64,000 nucleotides of DNA from Candidatus Brocadia sinica JPN1. GTDB lineage: Bacteria; Planctomycetota; Brocadiia; Brocadiales; Brocadiaceae. Position numbers and translations under genes: made by a program. Every line of letters starts with the position of its first letter. Within the stretch, counting starts at the first letter, position 1. The stretch covers positions 930,001-994,000 of the forward strand of contig NZ_BAFN01000001.1 of assembly GCF_000949635.1 (NCBI RefSeq), read 5' to 3'. This document shows positions 9,401 to 19,020 of this stretch, one piece after another. The notes beneath the pieces are model-generated. The model ran no database searches, was not told where the DNA came from, and worked only from the letters and a program-made list of their open reading frames with translations.

Positions 9401-10291
9401 TCACTTAGCATTGTCATTGAAATCATTGGTTACCACAAACACATCGCCAATATCAAGCATCTTTATTTGCTGTTCAATTTCCTTCGAATCTCTTTCCCCC
9501 TTACATAAACCATATAAAGCCGAACCGCTTCCCGATAGAAGTATGCCACAAAAATCATACTTTGCCAACGTTTTTTTTATTCTCTCAATGTCTGGATAAA
9601 GACGAAAGACTACTTCTTCCAACCGGTTATGTAAACAAGCCCCCAATTTATCCGGACTTCCTGACGATAATGATTGCAGGAGGAAATTAACATCTTTTAA
9701 ATTTTTTGTCAAGACAATTTTAAAATTTTTATATACCGTTGCGGTGCTTACCTCAAACCTTGGATAAATTATTATGTAATTATACTTTACATTTAAAGGA
9801 TATGGAGTAACAACCTCTCCCCTCCCTCTGCATATCGCTGTGTCTCCGGAAACAAAAAAGGGGGTATCAGAACCTAATTTTCCAGCAAGTGACATTAATT
9901 TTTTTTCATCGTACCCAACCTGCCACACCTTGTTTAACCCAAACAAAGTGGCCACAGCATCACTACTTCCGCCGCCAAGTCCAGCCCCAACCGGTATTCT
10001 TTTTTCTAAATATATTTTTACACCCCTAAAAACCCTGGATTCTTCCTGAAAAAGACGGACAGCTTTTAAAACAAGATTATCCGCGCCAACAGGAAGTTTT
10101 GGATTCGAACAGGTAAATTCTATATCTCTGCCACGGTTTTCCATATAAATGTAATCGCATAAACTGACCTCCTGCATAACCGTTTCAATTTCGTGATAAC
10201 CGTCCGGTCGCTTACCCAATATTTCAAGAAACAGGTTAATCTTTGCAGGTGCAGCAATTTTTATTTTCCCTTGTTCTTCCCAGTATTTCAT
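9401..10291 (-). CDS. ispE: 4-diphosphocytidyl-2-C-methyl-D-erythritol kinase
   Basis: A 296-aa GHMP kinase. It phosphorylates CDP-methylerythritol in the MEP pathway to isoprenoid precursors. Visible motifs are the N-terminal [22 protein letters not shown] (about 14-35), the ATP-binding loop [13 protein letters not shown] near 95-107 and the C-terminal [11 protein letters not shown]. It overlaps rsmD by 4 bp at its start, which implies translational coupling, and lies 19 bp before the spoVG start. Confidence 0.95.
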   Translation of the reverse strand: MKYWEEQGKIKIAAPAKINLFLEILGKRPDGYHEIETVMQEVSLCDYIYMENRGRDIEFTCSNPKLPVGADNLVLKAVRLFQEESRVFRGVKIYLEKRIPVGAGLGGGSSDAVATLFGLNKVWQVGYDEKKLMSLAGKLGSDTPFFVSGDTAICRGRGEVVTPYPLNVKYNYIIIYPRFEVSTATVYKNFKIVLTKNLKDVNFLLQSLSSGSPDKLGACLHNRLEEVVFRLYPDIERIKKTLAKYDFCGILLSGSGSALYGLCKGERDSKEIEQQIKMLDIGDVFVVTNDFNDNAK

Positions 10292-10884
10292 AAAGAATGA
10301 CCCCGCTTCATGGTGTTTTTAAAAAAAGAGAGCTGTGTATCGCCGTAAATTCGGATATCAAATAATTCTATAGAAAAACCTTCGGAAACCAGCTCAAAAT
10401 CTGTTTTTCTGTGCTGCAACATTATCAAGCCTTCTGGTTGTATTATTTGCTTACTGCATAAAGACGAAAACAAGATCAAGAGTTTGTCTCTATATGAACT
10501 TTTTCCGATAAGAGGATATGGTGGGCTGGCAAATATAAGATCAACTTCAACATTGTTTTTTTCCAGGTATGGGACAATTTCAAACACATCATAACTTAAG
10601 ACTCGTGCCTTACCTTGGAGCCTGGTCGCTTCGAGATTTTTTTTTATAACCTGAACAGCAGACCAATCGTTTTCTACAAAAACACAGGATTTCGCCCCCC
10701 GACTTAACGCCTCTATTCCAATCGCACCGGTGCCAGCATACATATCCAGAGCACGACTTCCTGGAATAACATCCGCAAGGATATTGAATAACGATCCTTT
10801 TATTCTATCTGGTATAGGTCTTGTCGAACTTCCTTTTACTGAACTGAGATATATACCTCTTGCACTGCCAGCAATCACACGCAC
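10288..10884 (-). CDS. rsmD: 16S rRNA m2G966 methyltransferase RsmD
   Basis: A 198-aa Rossmann-fold methyltransferase that makes N2-methyl-G966 in 16S rRNA. The start MRVIAGSARG, the SAM-binding block ALDMYAGTGAIGIEALSRGA (about 44-63) and the catalytic loop define the family. The catalytic loop reads ASPPYPL rather than the usual DPPY; SPPY is a tolerated but less common form. It is the first gene of the rsmD-ispE-spoVG group and overlaps ispE by 4 bp. Confidence 0.92.
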   Translation of the reverse strand: MRVIAGSARGIYLSSVKGSSTRPIPDRIKGSLFNILADVIPGSRALDMYAGTGAIGIEALSRGAKSCVFVENDWSAVQVIKKNLEATRLQGKARVLSYDVFEIVPYLEKNNVEVDLIFASPPYPLIGKSSYRDKLLILFSSLCSKQIIQPEGLIMLQHRKTDFELVSEGFSIELFDIRIYGDTQLSFFKNTMKRGHSL

Positions 10885-11274
10885 ATTCGTAGTTTTTTTA
10901 TTTTATTTATTGACACTGTTTTTTATCACTAATTGAGTTTTTGGGCAAGATCGCCGCACAAGTTTTCATCACCAATCAACAACTGTCCAAAGTTTTATAA
11001 GTCATTAGCCAGCCATATGAAACATGATAAGAATATTTCCCACTCAAGTCAATTCCAAATTCTATATTGACATATGCATATTATATAATTTATAATTTTA
11101 GTTCTTAAATGAGAATTTTCGCATTTTGAGAGCGCTATTATAATCTGAGAGAGTCTTTCAACATCTCCATCTTGATCTGAACAAATAGTCTCGTTTTTGA
11201 TGCCTCAAGGTAAACTCTGCAACCAAATAATCTCAAAAAGAATTTTTAAACAGTATTGTTAAGGCAACGTAATT
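10885..11274. other. AT-rich divergent intergenic region between rsmD and prfB
   Basis: No gene is visible. The stretch separates the leftward rsmD group from rightward prfB, so promoters for both should lie here. One good sigma-70-type candidate is listed separately. The rest is AT-rich, and no riboswitch or small-RNA fold was recognised. Confidence 0.5.
11067..11096 (+). promoter_or_regulatory. Candidate sigma-70 promoter for prfB
   Basis: A perfect TTGACA at 11067-11072 and TATAAT at 11091-11096 are separated by 18 bp in AT-rich DNA. They point toward prfB, whose start is about 180 bp further on. This is a sequence match only. Confidence 0.5.
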
Positions 11275-12382
11275 ATGATCAGTAATATTGAAAAAGAATT
11301 AACCCCCCTTCGAGAGCGATTACTCCACCTCAGAGACTCTCTTTGACCTGGAGAATAAAGAAAAAGAGCTTTCAATATTAGAAGAACAATTCTCTTCACC
11401 AAACTTTTGGGAAAATAAGGATAAGGCACAGCAAACTATCAGAAAATTAAAATCGCTCAAAGGGATTATCTTACCTCTTCATGAATTACAAAAGACACTG
11501 GATGATATCGAGTGTTTATCTATGCTTGCGGAAGAGGAGCAAGACGAACAGGCAGAGGCTGAAGTCATCAAAGACATGAAGTCCTTCACCCAAAAGCTCG
11601 AAAAATTTGAATTGCGTACAATGCTTGGCGAACCCCACGACCATTGCAGTGCTTACTTAAGTATTTATGCAGGAGCCGGTGGAACTGAGTCATGCGATTG
11701 GGTATCTATGTTATTCCGGATGTATAGCCGCTGGATCGAAAGAAGCGGATATACGCTTTCCCTCATTGACGTACTACCTGGTGAAGAAGCTGGAATTAAA
11801 AGAATTACCGCACTCATAAAGGGTGACTATGTTTATGGGTATTTAAAATCTGAAATCGGGGTGCATCGCCTGGTACGGATTTCCCCTTTTGATGCAAATG
11901 CACGGAGACACACGTCGTTTGCAGCGGTCGATGTACTGCCAGAGATTGAAGAGGAAGAAGAGATTGAAATCAATGAAAATGAATTGCGGGTGGATACCTA
12001 CCGTGCATCTGGGGCTGGAGGTCAGCATGTAAACAAGACTTCATCGGCCGTTCGTATTACCCATATTCCCACAGGGATAGTTGTACAATGCCAGAGTGAA
12101 CGTTCACAACACCAGAATCGGCGAATGGCCTTGAGTATGTTAAAGGCAAAAATGTATCAGATAAAAGAAAAAGAAAGAGAGAAAGAACTCTCCGCAGCTT
12201 ATGATGAGAAGGGAGAAATTGCATGGGGTCATCAAATCCGATCCTATGTACTACAACCCTATTCACTCGTGAAAGATTTACGTACTGATAAAGAAACAGG
12301 AAATACACAAGCTGTGCTGGATGGTGAAATTGATGAGTTTATGGAAGCGTATCTAAAATGGAGATTGATAAAAACTCATTAA
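11275..12382 (+). CDS. prfB: Peptide chain release factor 2 with programmed +1 frameshift
   Basis: Translation starts at the ATG at 11275 (MISNIEKEL...) and reaches codon 23, CTT, followed by an in-frame TGA at 11344-11346. Skipping one base continues as DLENKEKELS in the frame that stays open to 12382. This is the classic RF2 autoregulatory site CTT-TGA-C: low RF2 lets ribosomes slip past the stop. The full protein is join(11275-11343, 11345-12382), about 368 aa. It contains the GGQ peptidyl-hydrolysis motif (ASGAGGQHVNKTSSAVR) and the upstream GTESCDWVSM region of RF2. RF2 reads UGA and UAA. A gene caller sees only an internal ATG at 11522. Confidence 0.96.
11341..11347 (+). promoter_or_regulatory. 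RF2 programmed frameshift site (CTTTGAC)
   Basis: The heptamer CTTTGAC has the zero-frame stop TGA at its centre. A short purine stretch (CAGAGA) lies a few bases upstream where the internal Shine-Dalgarno of other RF2 genes sits, though it is weaker than the E. coli AGGGGG. Confidence 0.9.
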
Positions 12383-12493
12383 GCTTTTCGGGATTTTTAG
12401 AGTAAGTTCGTAACGTGGGAATCAATACCCACCAAAATCCGACTATGCGAGTCGGTACTACAGTAAACATATTTTTAGGGATAAAGCAAAATT

Positions 12494-13753
12494 ATGATTA
12501 CGTTAAAAAATGACGACCCAGAAGTATGGCAGGCCATACAAGAGGAATCGGAAAGGCAACAAAATACCATTGACCTGATTGCATCGGAAAACATTTGCAG
12601 CCCTGCAGTACAAGAAGCACAGGGTTCTTCCATGACTAATAAATATGCAGAAGGTTATTCAGGAAGACGATGGTATGCCGGTTGTGGACATGTAGATACC
12701 GTGGAAACACTGGCAATTGAACGGGCAAAACAAATCTTTGGAGCAGAATATGCCAATGTTCAACCGCATGCAGGTTCACAGGCCAATATGGCTGTTTGCT
12801 TTGCAGTGCTCAAACCAGGAGACCGTATTTTAGGTATGGATTTATCCCACGGTGGACACCTTACCCACGGATTTAAAAAGAACTTCTCGGGAATGCTGTA
12901 TGAAATTACTCATTATGGTGTAAAAAAAGAAACTGGATATATTGATTACGATGAGTTACGTGAGATTGCTCTTAAAACGAAACCCCATATGATCATCGCG
13001 GGTGCAAGTGCATACCCAAGGATACTCGACTTCCCCCGATTCAGAAAAATTGCAGATGAGGTTGGAGCATACTTTATGGCTGATATTGCCCATATCGCCG
13101 GACTTATCGCCGGAGGTGTGCATCCTAGTCCGGTTCCCTATGCGGATTTTGTTACCACAACAACTCATAAGACACTACGCGGACCTAGAGGGGGTTTGGT
13201 CTTATGCAAAGCAAAGTATGCAAAACAGATTGACTCCGTGGTTTTCCCAGGGATACAGGGTGGTCCTTTTATGCACATCATCGCGGCAAAAGCAGTCGCA
13301 TTTAAAGAGGCGATGACTGAGGAATTCAAGCAATGTCAGCGACAAACGGTAAAAAATGCAAAGACAATGGCTCAGGAATTTGTTAAAAAGGGTTATACCA
13401 TTGTATCGGGTGGGACAGACAACCATCTTTTCCTGATCGACTTGCGCAACAAGGGTATTACAGGCAAAGAGGCTCAAATATTGTTGGAAACAGTAGACAT
13501 CATCCTGAACAGAAACACGATTCCTTTTGATGAAAGGGGCGCAAACGAACCAAGCGGCATCCGCATTGGAACACCCACAGTAACTTCAAGAGGTATGAAA
13601 GAAGCTGAGGTCATTAAAATAGCAGAGTGTATTGACAAAGTACTTTCGCAACCAAACGACACTAAAGTGAAAGACGTTGTCCGGAAAACGGTGAAAGACC
13701 TCTGTTCCGCATACCCATTATATGAGGTAGAGGCATATCAGGTTGCAAAATAG
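12494..13753 (+). CDS. glyA: Serine hydroxymethyltransferase
   Basis: A 419-aa PLP enzyme that interconverts serine and glycine with transfer of the one-carbon unit to tetrahydrofolate. Signature regions are [20 protein letters not shown] near 26-45, [14 protein letters not shown], and the PLP-lysine segment [17 protein letters not shown] near 222-238. Length and order match bacterial GlyA. It follows prfB by 111 bp. That spacer has two small hairpins (GTGGG/CCCAC, and CCGACT/AGTCGG at 12439-12455) but no recognisable glycine riboswitch. An intrinsic terminator follows the gene. Confidence 0.96.
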   Translation: MITLKNDDPEVWQAIQEESERQQNTIDLIASENICSPAVQEAQGSSMTNKYAEGYSGRRWYAGCGHVDTVETLAIERAKQIFGAEYANVQPHAGSQANMAVCFAVLKPGDRILGMDLSHGGHLTHGFKKNFSGMLYEITHYGVKKETGYIDYDELREIALKTKPHMIIAGASAYPRILDFPRFRKIADEVGAYFMADIAHIAGLIAGGVHPSPVPYADFVTTTTHKTLRGPRGGLVLCKAKYAKQIDSVVFPGIQGGPFMHIIAAKAVAFKEAMTEEFKQCQRQTVKNAKTMAQEFVKKGYTIVSGGTDNHLFLIDLRNKGITGKEAQILLETVDIILNRNTIPFDERGANEPSGIRIGTPTVTSRGMKEAEVIKIAECIDKVLSQPNDTKVKDVVRKTVKDLCSAYPLYEVEAYQVAK

Positions 13754-13825
13754 CAATCGGGAAGACACATTTGCACAGTGCAGATCGTTCCCCTGGTTTA
13801 TTTACGGTTTTTAAGAGGCACTTCA

Positions 13826-13854
13826 AGGGCTGGAGCAATCCAGCCCTATTTTTT
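13826..13854 (+). terminator. Rho-independent terminator after glyA
   Basis: GGGCTGGA (13827-13834) pairs with TCCAGCCC (13839-13846) around a 4-nt loop and is followed by TATTTTTT. It lies 73 bp after the glyA stop. Confidence 0.9.
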
Positions 13855-13871
13855 ATACCTTCATTGAGAAA

Positions 13872-14894
13872 ATGACTTCAAAATCATTCATGAAAAAAAT
13901 AACGGTTATTGGCAACGGTGGATGGGGAACTACGCTAGCCATCCTGTTACACAAAAAGGGCTATGCAGTTACCCTGTGGGGCGCCGATGCATCATACGTA
14001 AATTGTCTGCTTGAAAAAAAAGAAAACGTCAAATTTTTAAAAGGTATTCCCATTCCGGAAGGAATATCCATAACCTCAGATATCTCAAATAAGTTAATGG
14101 ACGCAGAACTCATTATATCTGCTACACCTACCCCTTATCTGCGCTCTGTACTCACAAAATTTAAAGGCATCTTCGTTCATGGTATACCGATCGTCAGCGT
14201 TACAAAAGGAATTGAAAATGACACACTCATGAGACCCAGCGCGATTATTACAAACGTGCTGGGGGATCATCCCATCTCTTTGCTTCTTGGTCCAAGCCAT
14301 GCGCAAGAGGTCGCACGTGGATTACCCACAACCGTCGTTGCATCATCAATAGATGGTAATTTGGCACGACTCGTTCAAGAAGTTTTTAGCACGGAGAGGT
14401 TCAGGGTCTACACAAACCCGGATATGGTCGGTGTCGAGTTGGGCGCAGCTATGAAAAATGTGATTGCTATAGCCGCAGGTATATGTGACGGCCTGAAATT
14501 TGGCGATAATTCGAAGGCCGCCCTTATTTCACGCGGATTGGTAGAAATCAGCCGTCTCGGTATCGCTATGGGATCTCAGAGAAGTACCTTTTCTGGCCTT
14601 ACAGGACTGGGTGACTTGATAACGACCTGTATTAGTCCCTACGGGAGAAACCGTTGGGTTGGCGAACAGATTGGAAAGGGGAAAAAGCTGCAGGAAATTC
14701 TGGAGAAGATGGAACAAATCGCAGAAGGTGTCTGGACCACAAAATCCGTTCTGGCACTTTCCCATAAATTTAAAGTGGAAATGCCCATTACAAAAGAAAT
14801 TTATAACGTACTCTTTACAGACAAAAATCCTCTTGAGGCAGTGAGTAATCTCATGATGCGTGCTCCCAAGTCCGAGATAGAAGAACTAATCTGA
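13872..14894 (+). CDS. gpsA: NAD(P)H-dependent glycerol-3-phosphate dehydrogenase
   Basis: A 340-aa protein. It reduces dihydroxyacetone phosphate to sn-glycerol 3-phosphate for phospholipid synthesis. It has the Rossmann motif ITVIGNGGWGTTLA, the SVTKGIEN and LLGPSHAQEVARGLPT blocks, and the AAMKNVIAIAAGICDGL catalytic-lysine region near 195-211. A second in-frame ATG at 13890 (MKKITVIG) gives the more usual family start; neither site has a strong Shine-Dalgarno. It follows the glyA terminator, so it needs its own promoter. Confidence 0.93.
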   Translation: MTSKSFMKKITVIGNGGWGTTLAILLHKKGYAVTLWGADASYVNCLLEKKENVKFLKGIPIPEGISITSDISNKLMDAELIISATPTPYLRSVLTKFKGIFVHGIPIVSVTKGIENDTLMRPSAIITNVLGDHPISLLLGPSHAQEVARGLPTTVVASSIDGNLARLVQEVFSTERFRVYTNPDMVGVELGAAMKNVIAIAAGICDGLKFGDNSKAALISRGLVEISRLGIAMGSQRSTFSGLTGLGDLITTCISPYGRNRWVGEQIGKGKKLQEILEKMEQIAEGVWTTKSVLALSHKFKVEMPITKEIYNVLFTDKNPLEAVSNLMMRAPKSEIEELI

Positions 14895-14982
14895 AAACAC
14901 CCATTTTCTCAAAAGATGCTTCTTTAACAGCCGAAATCTCTACTTGTGTTACTCCCTACAAACGAAAAAGAGGAGGTCAAAA

Positions 14983-15468
14983 ATGAATATCTATGATTAT
15001 GCAATGCAAATGGAAAAAGATGGTGAAAACTATTACCGTGATTCAGCACGGAAGATCGATAATGCAGGACTTAAGAAGATACTGGGTATCCTGGCAAATG
15101 CAGAAGTAAAGCACTACGATATTTTGCAGAAGATGAAAAAAAATGAAAAGGTTCAAATGCCTGATACAGAGATATTATCGAACGTCAAAAATATCTTCGT
15201 CAACATGAAAGAAGAAGGAGAGACATCCGGTGTTACTGTATCACAACAAGAATTGTATAAAAAGGCACAGGAAATTGAAAAAAAGAGTCAGATATTTTAT
15301 TTAGAAAAAGCCGATGAAGTAAATAATCCATCTCAAAAGGAGATCTTTTTAAAGATAGCAGATGAAGAAAAAAAACATTACTTCATATTAGAAAACATAC
15401 TTGATTTTGTTTCACGTCCGCAAAATTGGCTTGAAAACGCTGAGTGGTATCATCTAGAAGAATATTAG
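14983..15468 (+). CDS. Ferritin-like (rubrerythrin-type) diiron protein
   Basis: A 161-aa protein. The ATG at 14983 follows a perfect AGGAGG and is preferred over the upstream ATG at 14944. It is a four-helix ferritin-like fold with repeated metal-ligand patterns: E..GE.YY..SA near the start, NAEVKHY near residue 40, and a second half with AQEIEKKSQIFY and IADEEKKHYFILENI. This matches erythrin-type rubrerythrin domains. There is no rubredoxin domain. Such proteins in anaerobes usually act in peroxide or iron handling; the substrate is not known here. Confidence 0.82.
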   Translation: MNIYDYAMQMEKDGENYYRDSARKIDNAGLKKILGILANAEVKHYDILQKMKKNEKVQMPDTEILSNVKNIFVNMKEEGETSGVTVSQQELYKKAQEIEKKSQIFYLEKADEVNNPSQKEIFLKIADEEKKHYFILENILDFVSRPQNWLENAEWYHLEEY

Positions 15469-15558
15469 TTTGGTTTATTTACAAAAGCGGTTTACCTATT
15501 CTATAATTTGTTTACCATTATCTATCGGATATGACTCGAGATTCCTCCGGGATAATCT

Positions 15559-15616
15559 CAAGAACGCAGAGTTGAGCGGCGAGCTTTAGCGAGTCCGCTC
15601 GAACGCCTGGTTATAG
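15559..15616 (-). repeat. attC recombination site of integron cassette 1
   Basis: Read on the minus strand, the R'' core CTATAAC overlaps the stop of the cassette gene. A stem follows, in which GTTCGAGCGG pairs with CCGCTCAAC leaving one extrahelical base. The site ends at an R'-like GTTCTTG. About 58 bp long, with the imperfect palindrome and unpaired base typical of attC sites. The distal core is divergent, consistent with the end of the array. Confidence 0.72.
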
Positions 15617-16285
15617 GTTGATTGCAATAGCTTTTTTTGCTTGGTCTTCCAGTAATTTTATTTTTCCCAAAAGTATTGATTGATATTTAGGGTCCGTAAC
15701 ATTATACATTTTTTCAGGAATATTTAGGTATTTGCAGTATAATTTTAGCTGCTTGGTAGACACATCTCCCGCATGAGCAATTAAATGTCTCAAAAATTTA
15801 CATTCTGTTAAAGGATGAGGAGGAATTGTATTATCTGTGTACTCTGGATATGATGAATTGTCAGGGTAAGCTAATTCGATAATATGAAAATAATATAATA
15901 TTTGTAGTCTAAATTCATTTTGAAGATCAACTGCCATTGACCATAATCTCAACTGTAGGGGCAACTCATAATTCCATTTTTGTGGCTTTATGTCTTTTGG
16001 TAGTTCACCGTGAATTCGGTAGCGCATTTCTAAGCCACAACAAAATCTTTTTTTAATAATTTCTGCTCGTATTTTGACGCAAGTAAGGAAAAAATGCCGA
16101 TCTAATTCTCTATCAATTAGATATTTGGCATTATCATCTTCATCAACAGGTGTTTCAATATTTACAAAGACGTTTCCATCTTCTTCATATACTTGAAAGG
16201 ATGATGGAAGTGATTGCTGAAACAATGGTAAATCAATATCGGGCTTTTCTGTCTCAAAGGACAACTTGAATTTCGTTGTGGCCAT
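15611..16285 (-). CDS. Hypothetical protein carried by integron cassette 1
   Basis: A 224-aa protein with no family I recognise. It is cytoplasmic, with no signal peptide or membrane segment. It has a charged N-terminal half with aromatic patches (WNYELPLQLRLWSMAVDL near 108-125) and a helical C-terminal part (KFLRHLIAHAGDVSTKQLK) that resembles the RHLIAHxG signature of HEPN-like or abortive-infection proteins. That resemblance is suggestive only. Its stop lies inside the attC site, and its start lies just inside the preceding core site at 16292-16300. This is the compact packing expected for a gene cassette. Expression would depend on an upstream array promoter. Confidence 0.7.
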   Translation of the reverse strand: MATTKFKLSFETEKPDIDLPLFQQSLPSSFQVYEEDGNVFVNIETPVDEDDNAKYLIDRELDRHFFLTCVKIRAEIIKKRFCCGLEMRYRIHGELPKDIKPQKWNYELPLQLRLWSMAVDLQNEFRLQILYYFHIIELAYPDNSSYPEYTDNTIPPHPLTECKFLRHLIAHAGDVSTKQLKLYCKYLNIPEKMYNVTDPKYQSILLGKIKLLEDQAKKAIAINL

Positions 16286-16291
16286 TTTTTT

Positions 16292-16383
16292 ACCTATAAC
16301 AACTCGTTCACCGTGCGTGACCGTGTGACGCTTGAATTACGCATCGCCTGACGGCCCGTTCTGGTGCAATAGATGTTAGGTAG
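16292..16383 (-). repeat. attC recombination site between cassettes 2 and 1
   Basis: A 92-bp site. On the minus strand it opens with CTACCTAAC and closes with GTTATAGGT. CTACCTAAC is the exact complement of GTTAGGTAG at the other end of cassette 2 (16963-16971). GTTATAGGT is the exact complement of ACCTATAAC at the end of cassette 1. Each cassette therefore carries matching R' and R'' cores, as expected when circular cassettes are inserted one after another. Confidence 0.75.
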
Positions 16384-16395
16384 GCTTGACGAAGC

Positions 16396-16866
16396 CTAGC
16401 GTTTTGCACGTAAATAATCTGCCGCAAAGCTTGTGAGAAGAATGTCGAGAGCATCCTGCATCGATTTTCTAGTAACATCCCCGAAGATTATTCTCGAATC
16501 CCACCACGTTTTGGAAAATATTTCCTCACCTGTGTCTAGCACCTTAACCCATCTAAAAATAGAGAGTTCTAAAAAACAACCCTCTTCAGTAGTGGCGATA
16601 CTCAGTACAAGCCACGCTGATGATTTTTTGACTTCCGATAGGGTAATTTCTGGGGCTTTGCGGTGCAGCCCCAATTCCACCATGTCTACCCATTCTTTGA
16701 GACTATCAATATCTTTCTGAGTACTTGGTTCAATTACTACAGATAAATTTCGAAGCCCTTTCAATCCTTTAATCTTGTGCTCAGCGAAAGCATCTTGGCT
16801 GAAGCCTGGCACAGAAAGTATCAAAGATGTTATAGGCAGAATGATAGTTAGGATAACTCTATTCAT
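16396..16866 (-). CDS. Hypothetical secreted protein carried by integron cassette 2
   Basis: A 156-aa protein from the ATG at 16866, which follows AGGAAAGG; an ATG further upstream at 16890 lacks this support. It begins with a clear signal peptide (NRVILTIILPITSLILSVPGFSQDAFA), so it is exported or periplasmic. The mature part has a beta-rich look (SAWLVLSIATTEEGCFLELSIFRWVK) and a C-terminal helix. No family is recognised. Secreted products of unknown function are common in integron cassettes. Confidence 0.68.
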   Translation of the reverse strand: MNRVILTIILPITSLILSVPGFSQDAFAEHKIKGLKGLRNLSVVIEPSTQKDIDSLKEWVDMVELGLHRKAPEITLSEVKKSSAWLVLSIATTEEGCFLELSIFRWVKVLDTGEEIFSKTWWDSRIIFGDVTRKSMQDALDILLTSFAADYLRAKR

Positions 16867-16962
16867 TATTAAATCCTTTCCTGAGATCATTCGATGGACA
16901 CCAATACGATGAAGATGATTTGTTTTCCTTAAATCCGAAAGTAACCAGAACCTCGTTAGAAG

Positions 16963-16971
16963 CTACCTAAC
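16963..16971 (-). repeat. 5' core site of integron cassette 2
   Basis: GTTAGGTAG on the minus strand fits the GTTRRRY core and is the 9-nt complement of the CTACCTAAC at the 3' end of the same cassette. No full attC precedes it, so this may be the junction to attI or to a lost upstream cassette. The IS begins 105 bp away. Confidence 0.6.
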
Positions 16972-17225
16972 TATGTTATTAACAAGTTTTCTTTAATTTG
17001 ACAAAGATGACAGTGTAAATCAAGGGAAAATTAACATAACTATTGACGTAAAAATTCTCACTCCTATAATTCTAACCCGACTTTCGCAATTCGCACCCCA
17101 AAAAGGTCATTTTTGGGTATTTGTCTCCTGGAAACCATTGATTTTACTGGGGTCGATTTCAAAAACGGCTTGTAGTGCCGACCTACCCTCTTGACGACTT
17201 CACGGTGGCGTGAGAAAATGTCCGC

Positions 17226-18995
17226 ATGTTTTTACGAGAAAAGACACGGACAAAAGACGGGAAAACCCACCGGTATTGGAGCGTAGTAGAGAACCGTCGG
17301 ATCAGCGGAGGCAGAGTGGTACAGCGACAAGTGCTCTACCTGGGAGAACTCAATGACAACCAGCGAGCGGGGTGGGTTCGGACGATAGAGGCGGTCGCGG
17401 GTGAAAAGCCCACAGCAAGACAAGTGGCATTATTTCCGGACGACCGGGAAGCCTTGCCCATACCGGATTGTGAGACCGTCCAGGTGAGGTTGGACAAAAT
17501 AGAATTGCGCTGTCCCCGGCAATGGGGAGCAAGTTGGTTGGGATTATATTTGTGGGATATGTTGGAACTGGACATCTTTTGGAGGAGTCGTCTGCCATCA
17601 AGCCGGAAGGGGACAAGCTGGCTGAATATGCTCAAGGCGCTTGTCTGTTACTGGCTGATCGATCCGGGAAGCGAATTTCGTTTTCACCGTGAGTGGTATG
17701 TGCGTAGCGCAATGGGAGATTTGTTGGGGGAAGATGATTCGCTGGCACAGAAGGATAAGCTGTATCGTTGTTTGGATTTGCTGCTTGAGCACCGCGACGA
17801 GCTGTTTGGTTTTTTAAAAGGGCAATGGGGCAAGCTGTTTGGCGCGAAGTATGATGTGCTGCTGTATGATTTGACGAGTACGTATTTCGAGAGTGAACCG
17901 CCGGCGGCGGATGCTGTGAGTAAAAAACGTTTTGGGTACAGCCGTGACAAACGTTCGGATTGTGTGCAGGTGGTAGTGGCGTTGGTATTGACGCCGGAAG
18001 GGTTTCCCGTCGCCTACGAAGTATATCCCGGTAATACAAGAGACACTGCGACATTAGAGGAGTTTCTGGATCGGATAGAAAAGCGGTATGGGAAATTTCG
18101 GCGCACCTGGCTCATGGATAGAGGTATTCCAACGGAGGAGGTGTTGGAAAAGATGCGTGAGCGGGGGATTGATTATTTGGTTGGTACTCCGAAGGGGCAT
18201 TTGACGCGGGTAGAAAAACCGTTGCTTGAACAGACGTGGATGCAGGCGCGGGAAAGCGTCCGTGTGAAAATTCTTCAGCAAGAGTCGGAGTTTTACGTTT
18301 ACGTGGAAAGCCAGGACCGGGTGGCCAAGGAACGTTCCATGCGTCGGCGCAGACTCAGACGTTTGTGGGCGGGTTTGCGCGAACTTCGCAATCGAAAGGT
18401 CCTCACGCGCGATGATCTGCTCATGCATATTGGCGCGTTAAAGAAAGAAGCCGGACGAGACTTCAGATTGGTCAATATTTCCATTCCCAAACCGCAGGAG
18501 CCGGTCAATGAAAATACGTTCCGGTTCAGTTTGGATCGGGAACGCCTGAGGCAGGCGTATCGGCGCGAGGGGCGTTATTTGCTTCGTTCCAACATGCAAG
18601 CCACCGCACCAGAAACCGTGTGGGAAAATTATTTACTGTTGACGCGGATTGAACAGGCATTCAAGGATTTAAAGGGATCGCTTTCCATCCGCCCCATATG
18701 GCACCAATTGGAAAGGAGGATTGAAGCCCATATTTTTGTCTCCTTTTTGGCATTCTGTCTCCACACGACGCTGCGAAATCTTGCGCGGGGACGAGCCGCA
18801 GGGTTGACGTCTGAAGCAATTTTGGAAAAACTATCGAGCATTCAAATGATTGACGTTCATTTACCGACAACGGATGGTCGCCACATTGTCATGAGCCGCT
18901 ATACACAGCCGGAAAAGGATGTTGTTCTCCTTTTGGCACAATTGGGATTGATGCTTCCTGAACAACCTCCGCCCAAGATTTATGCATCAGGATAG
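17226..18995 (+). CDS. DDE transposase, IS1634-like
   Basis: A 589-aa transposase. The N-terminus (RTKDGKTHRYWSVVENRR, then LYLGELN) is typical of IS1634-type enzymes. Candidate catalytic acids are Asp near 215 (YDLTSTYFES), Asp near 298 (WLMDRGIPTEE) and Glu near 476 in RIEQAFKDLKGSL, the Y-R-E-K-type C1 signature of the IS4 superfamily. The frame is intact, so the element may be active. Base composition is clearly richer in GC than the flanking genes, consistent with recent arrival. Confidence 0.9.
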   Translation: MFLREKTRTKDGKTHRYWSVVENRRISGGRVVQRQVLYLGELNDNQRAGWVRTIEAVAGEKPTARQVALFPDDREALPIPDCETVQVRLDKIELRCPRQWGASWLGLYLWDMLELDIFWRSRLPSSRKGTSWLNMLKALVCYWLIDPGSEFRFHREWYVRSAMGDLLGEDDSLAQKDKLYRCLDLLLEHRDELFGFLKGQWGKLFGAKYDVLLYDLTSTYFESEPPAADAVSKKRFGYSRDKRSDCVQVVVALVLTPEGFPVAYEVYPGNTRDTATLEEFLDRIEKRYGKFRRTWLMDRGIPTEEVLEKMRERGIDYLVGTPKGHLTRVEKPLLEQTWMQARESVRVKILQQESEFYVYVESQDRVAKERSMRRRRLRRLWAGLRELRNRKVLTRDDLLMHIGALKKEAGRDFRLVNISIPKPQEPVNENTFRFSLDRERLRQAYRREGRYLLRSNMQATAPETVWENYLLLTRIEQAFKDLKGSLSIRPIWHQLERRIEAHIFVSFLAFCLHTTLRNLARGRAAGLTSEAILEKLSSIQMIDVHLPTTDGRHIVMSRYTQPEKDVVLLLAQLGLMLPEQPPPKIYASG

Positions 18996-19020
18996 GTCGG
19001 TCTGTAGTGCCGACCTTTTT
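18994..19020 (+). terminator. Terminator hairpin of the transposase gene
   Basis: AGGTCGG (18994-19000) pairs with CCGACCT (19010-19016), followed by TTTT. It overlaps the transposase stop codon. Confidence 0.75.

Noticed and set aside
12383-12493. Possible glycine riboswitch ahead of glyA
   Set aside because: Only two small hairpins in 111 bp; too short and lacking the aptamer core.
17232-18870. Several long antisense frames inside the transposase gene
   Set aside because: They are shadows caused by the high-GC coding sequence of the IS.
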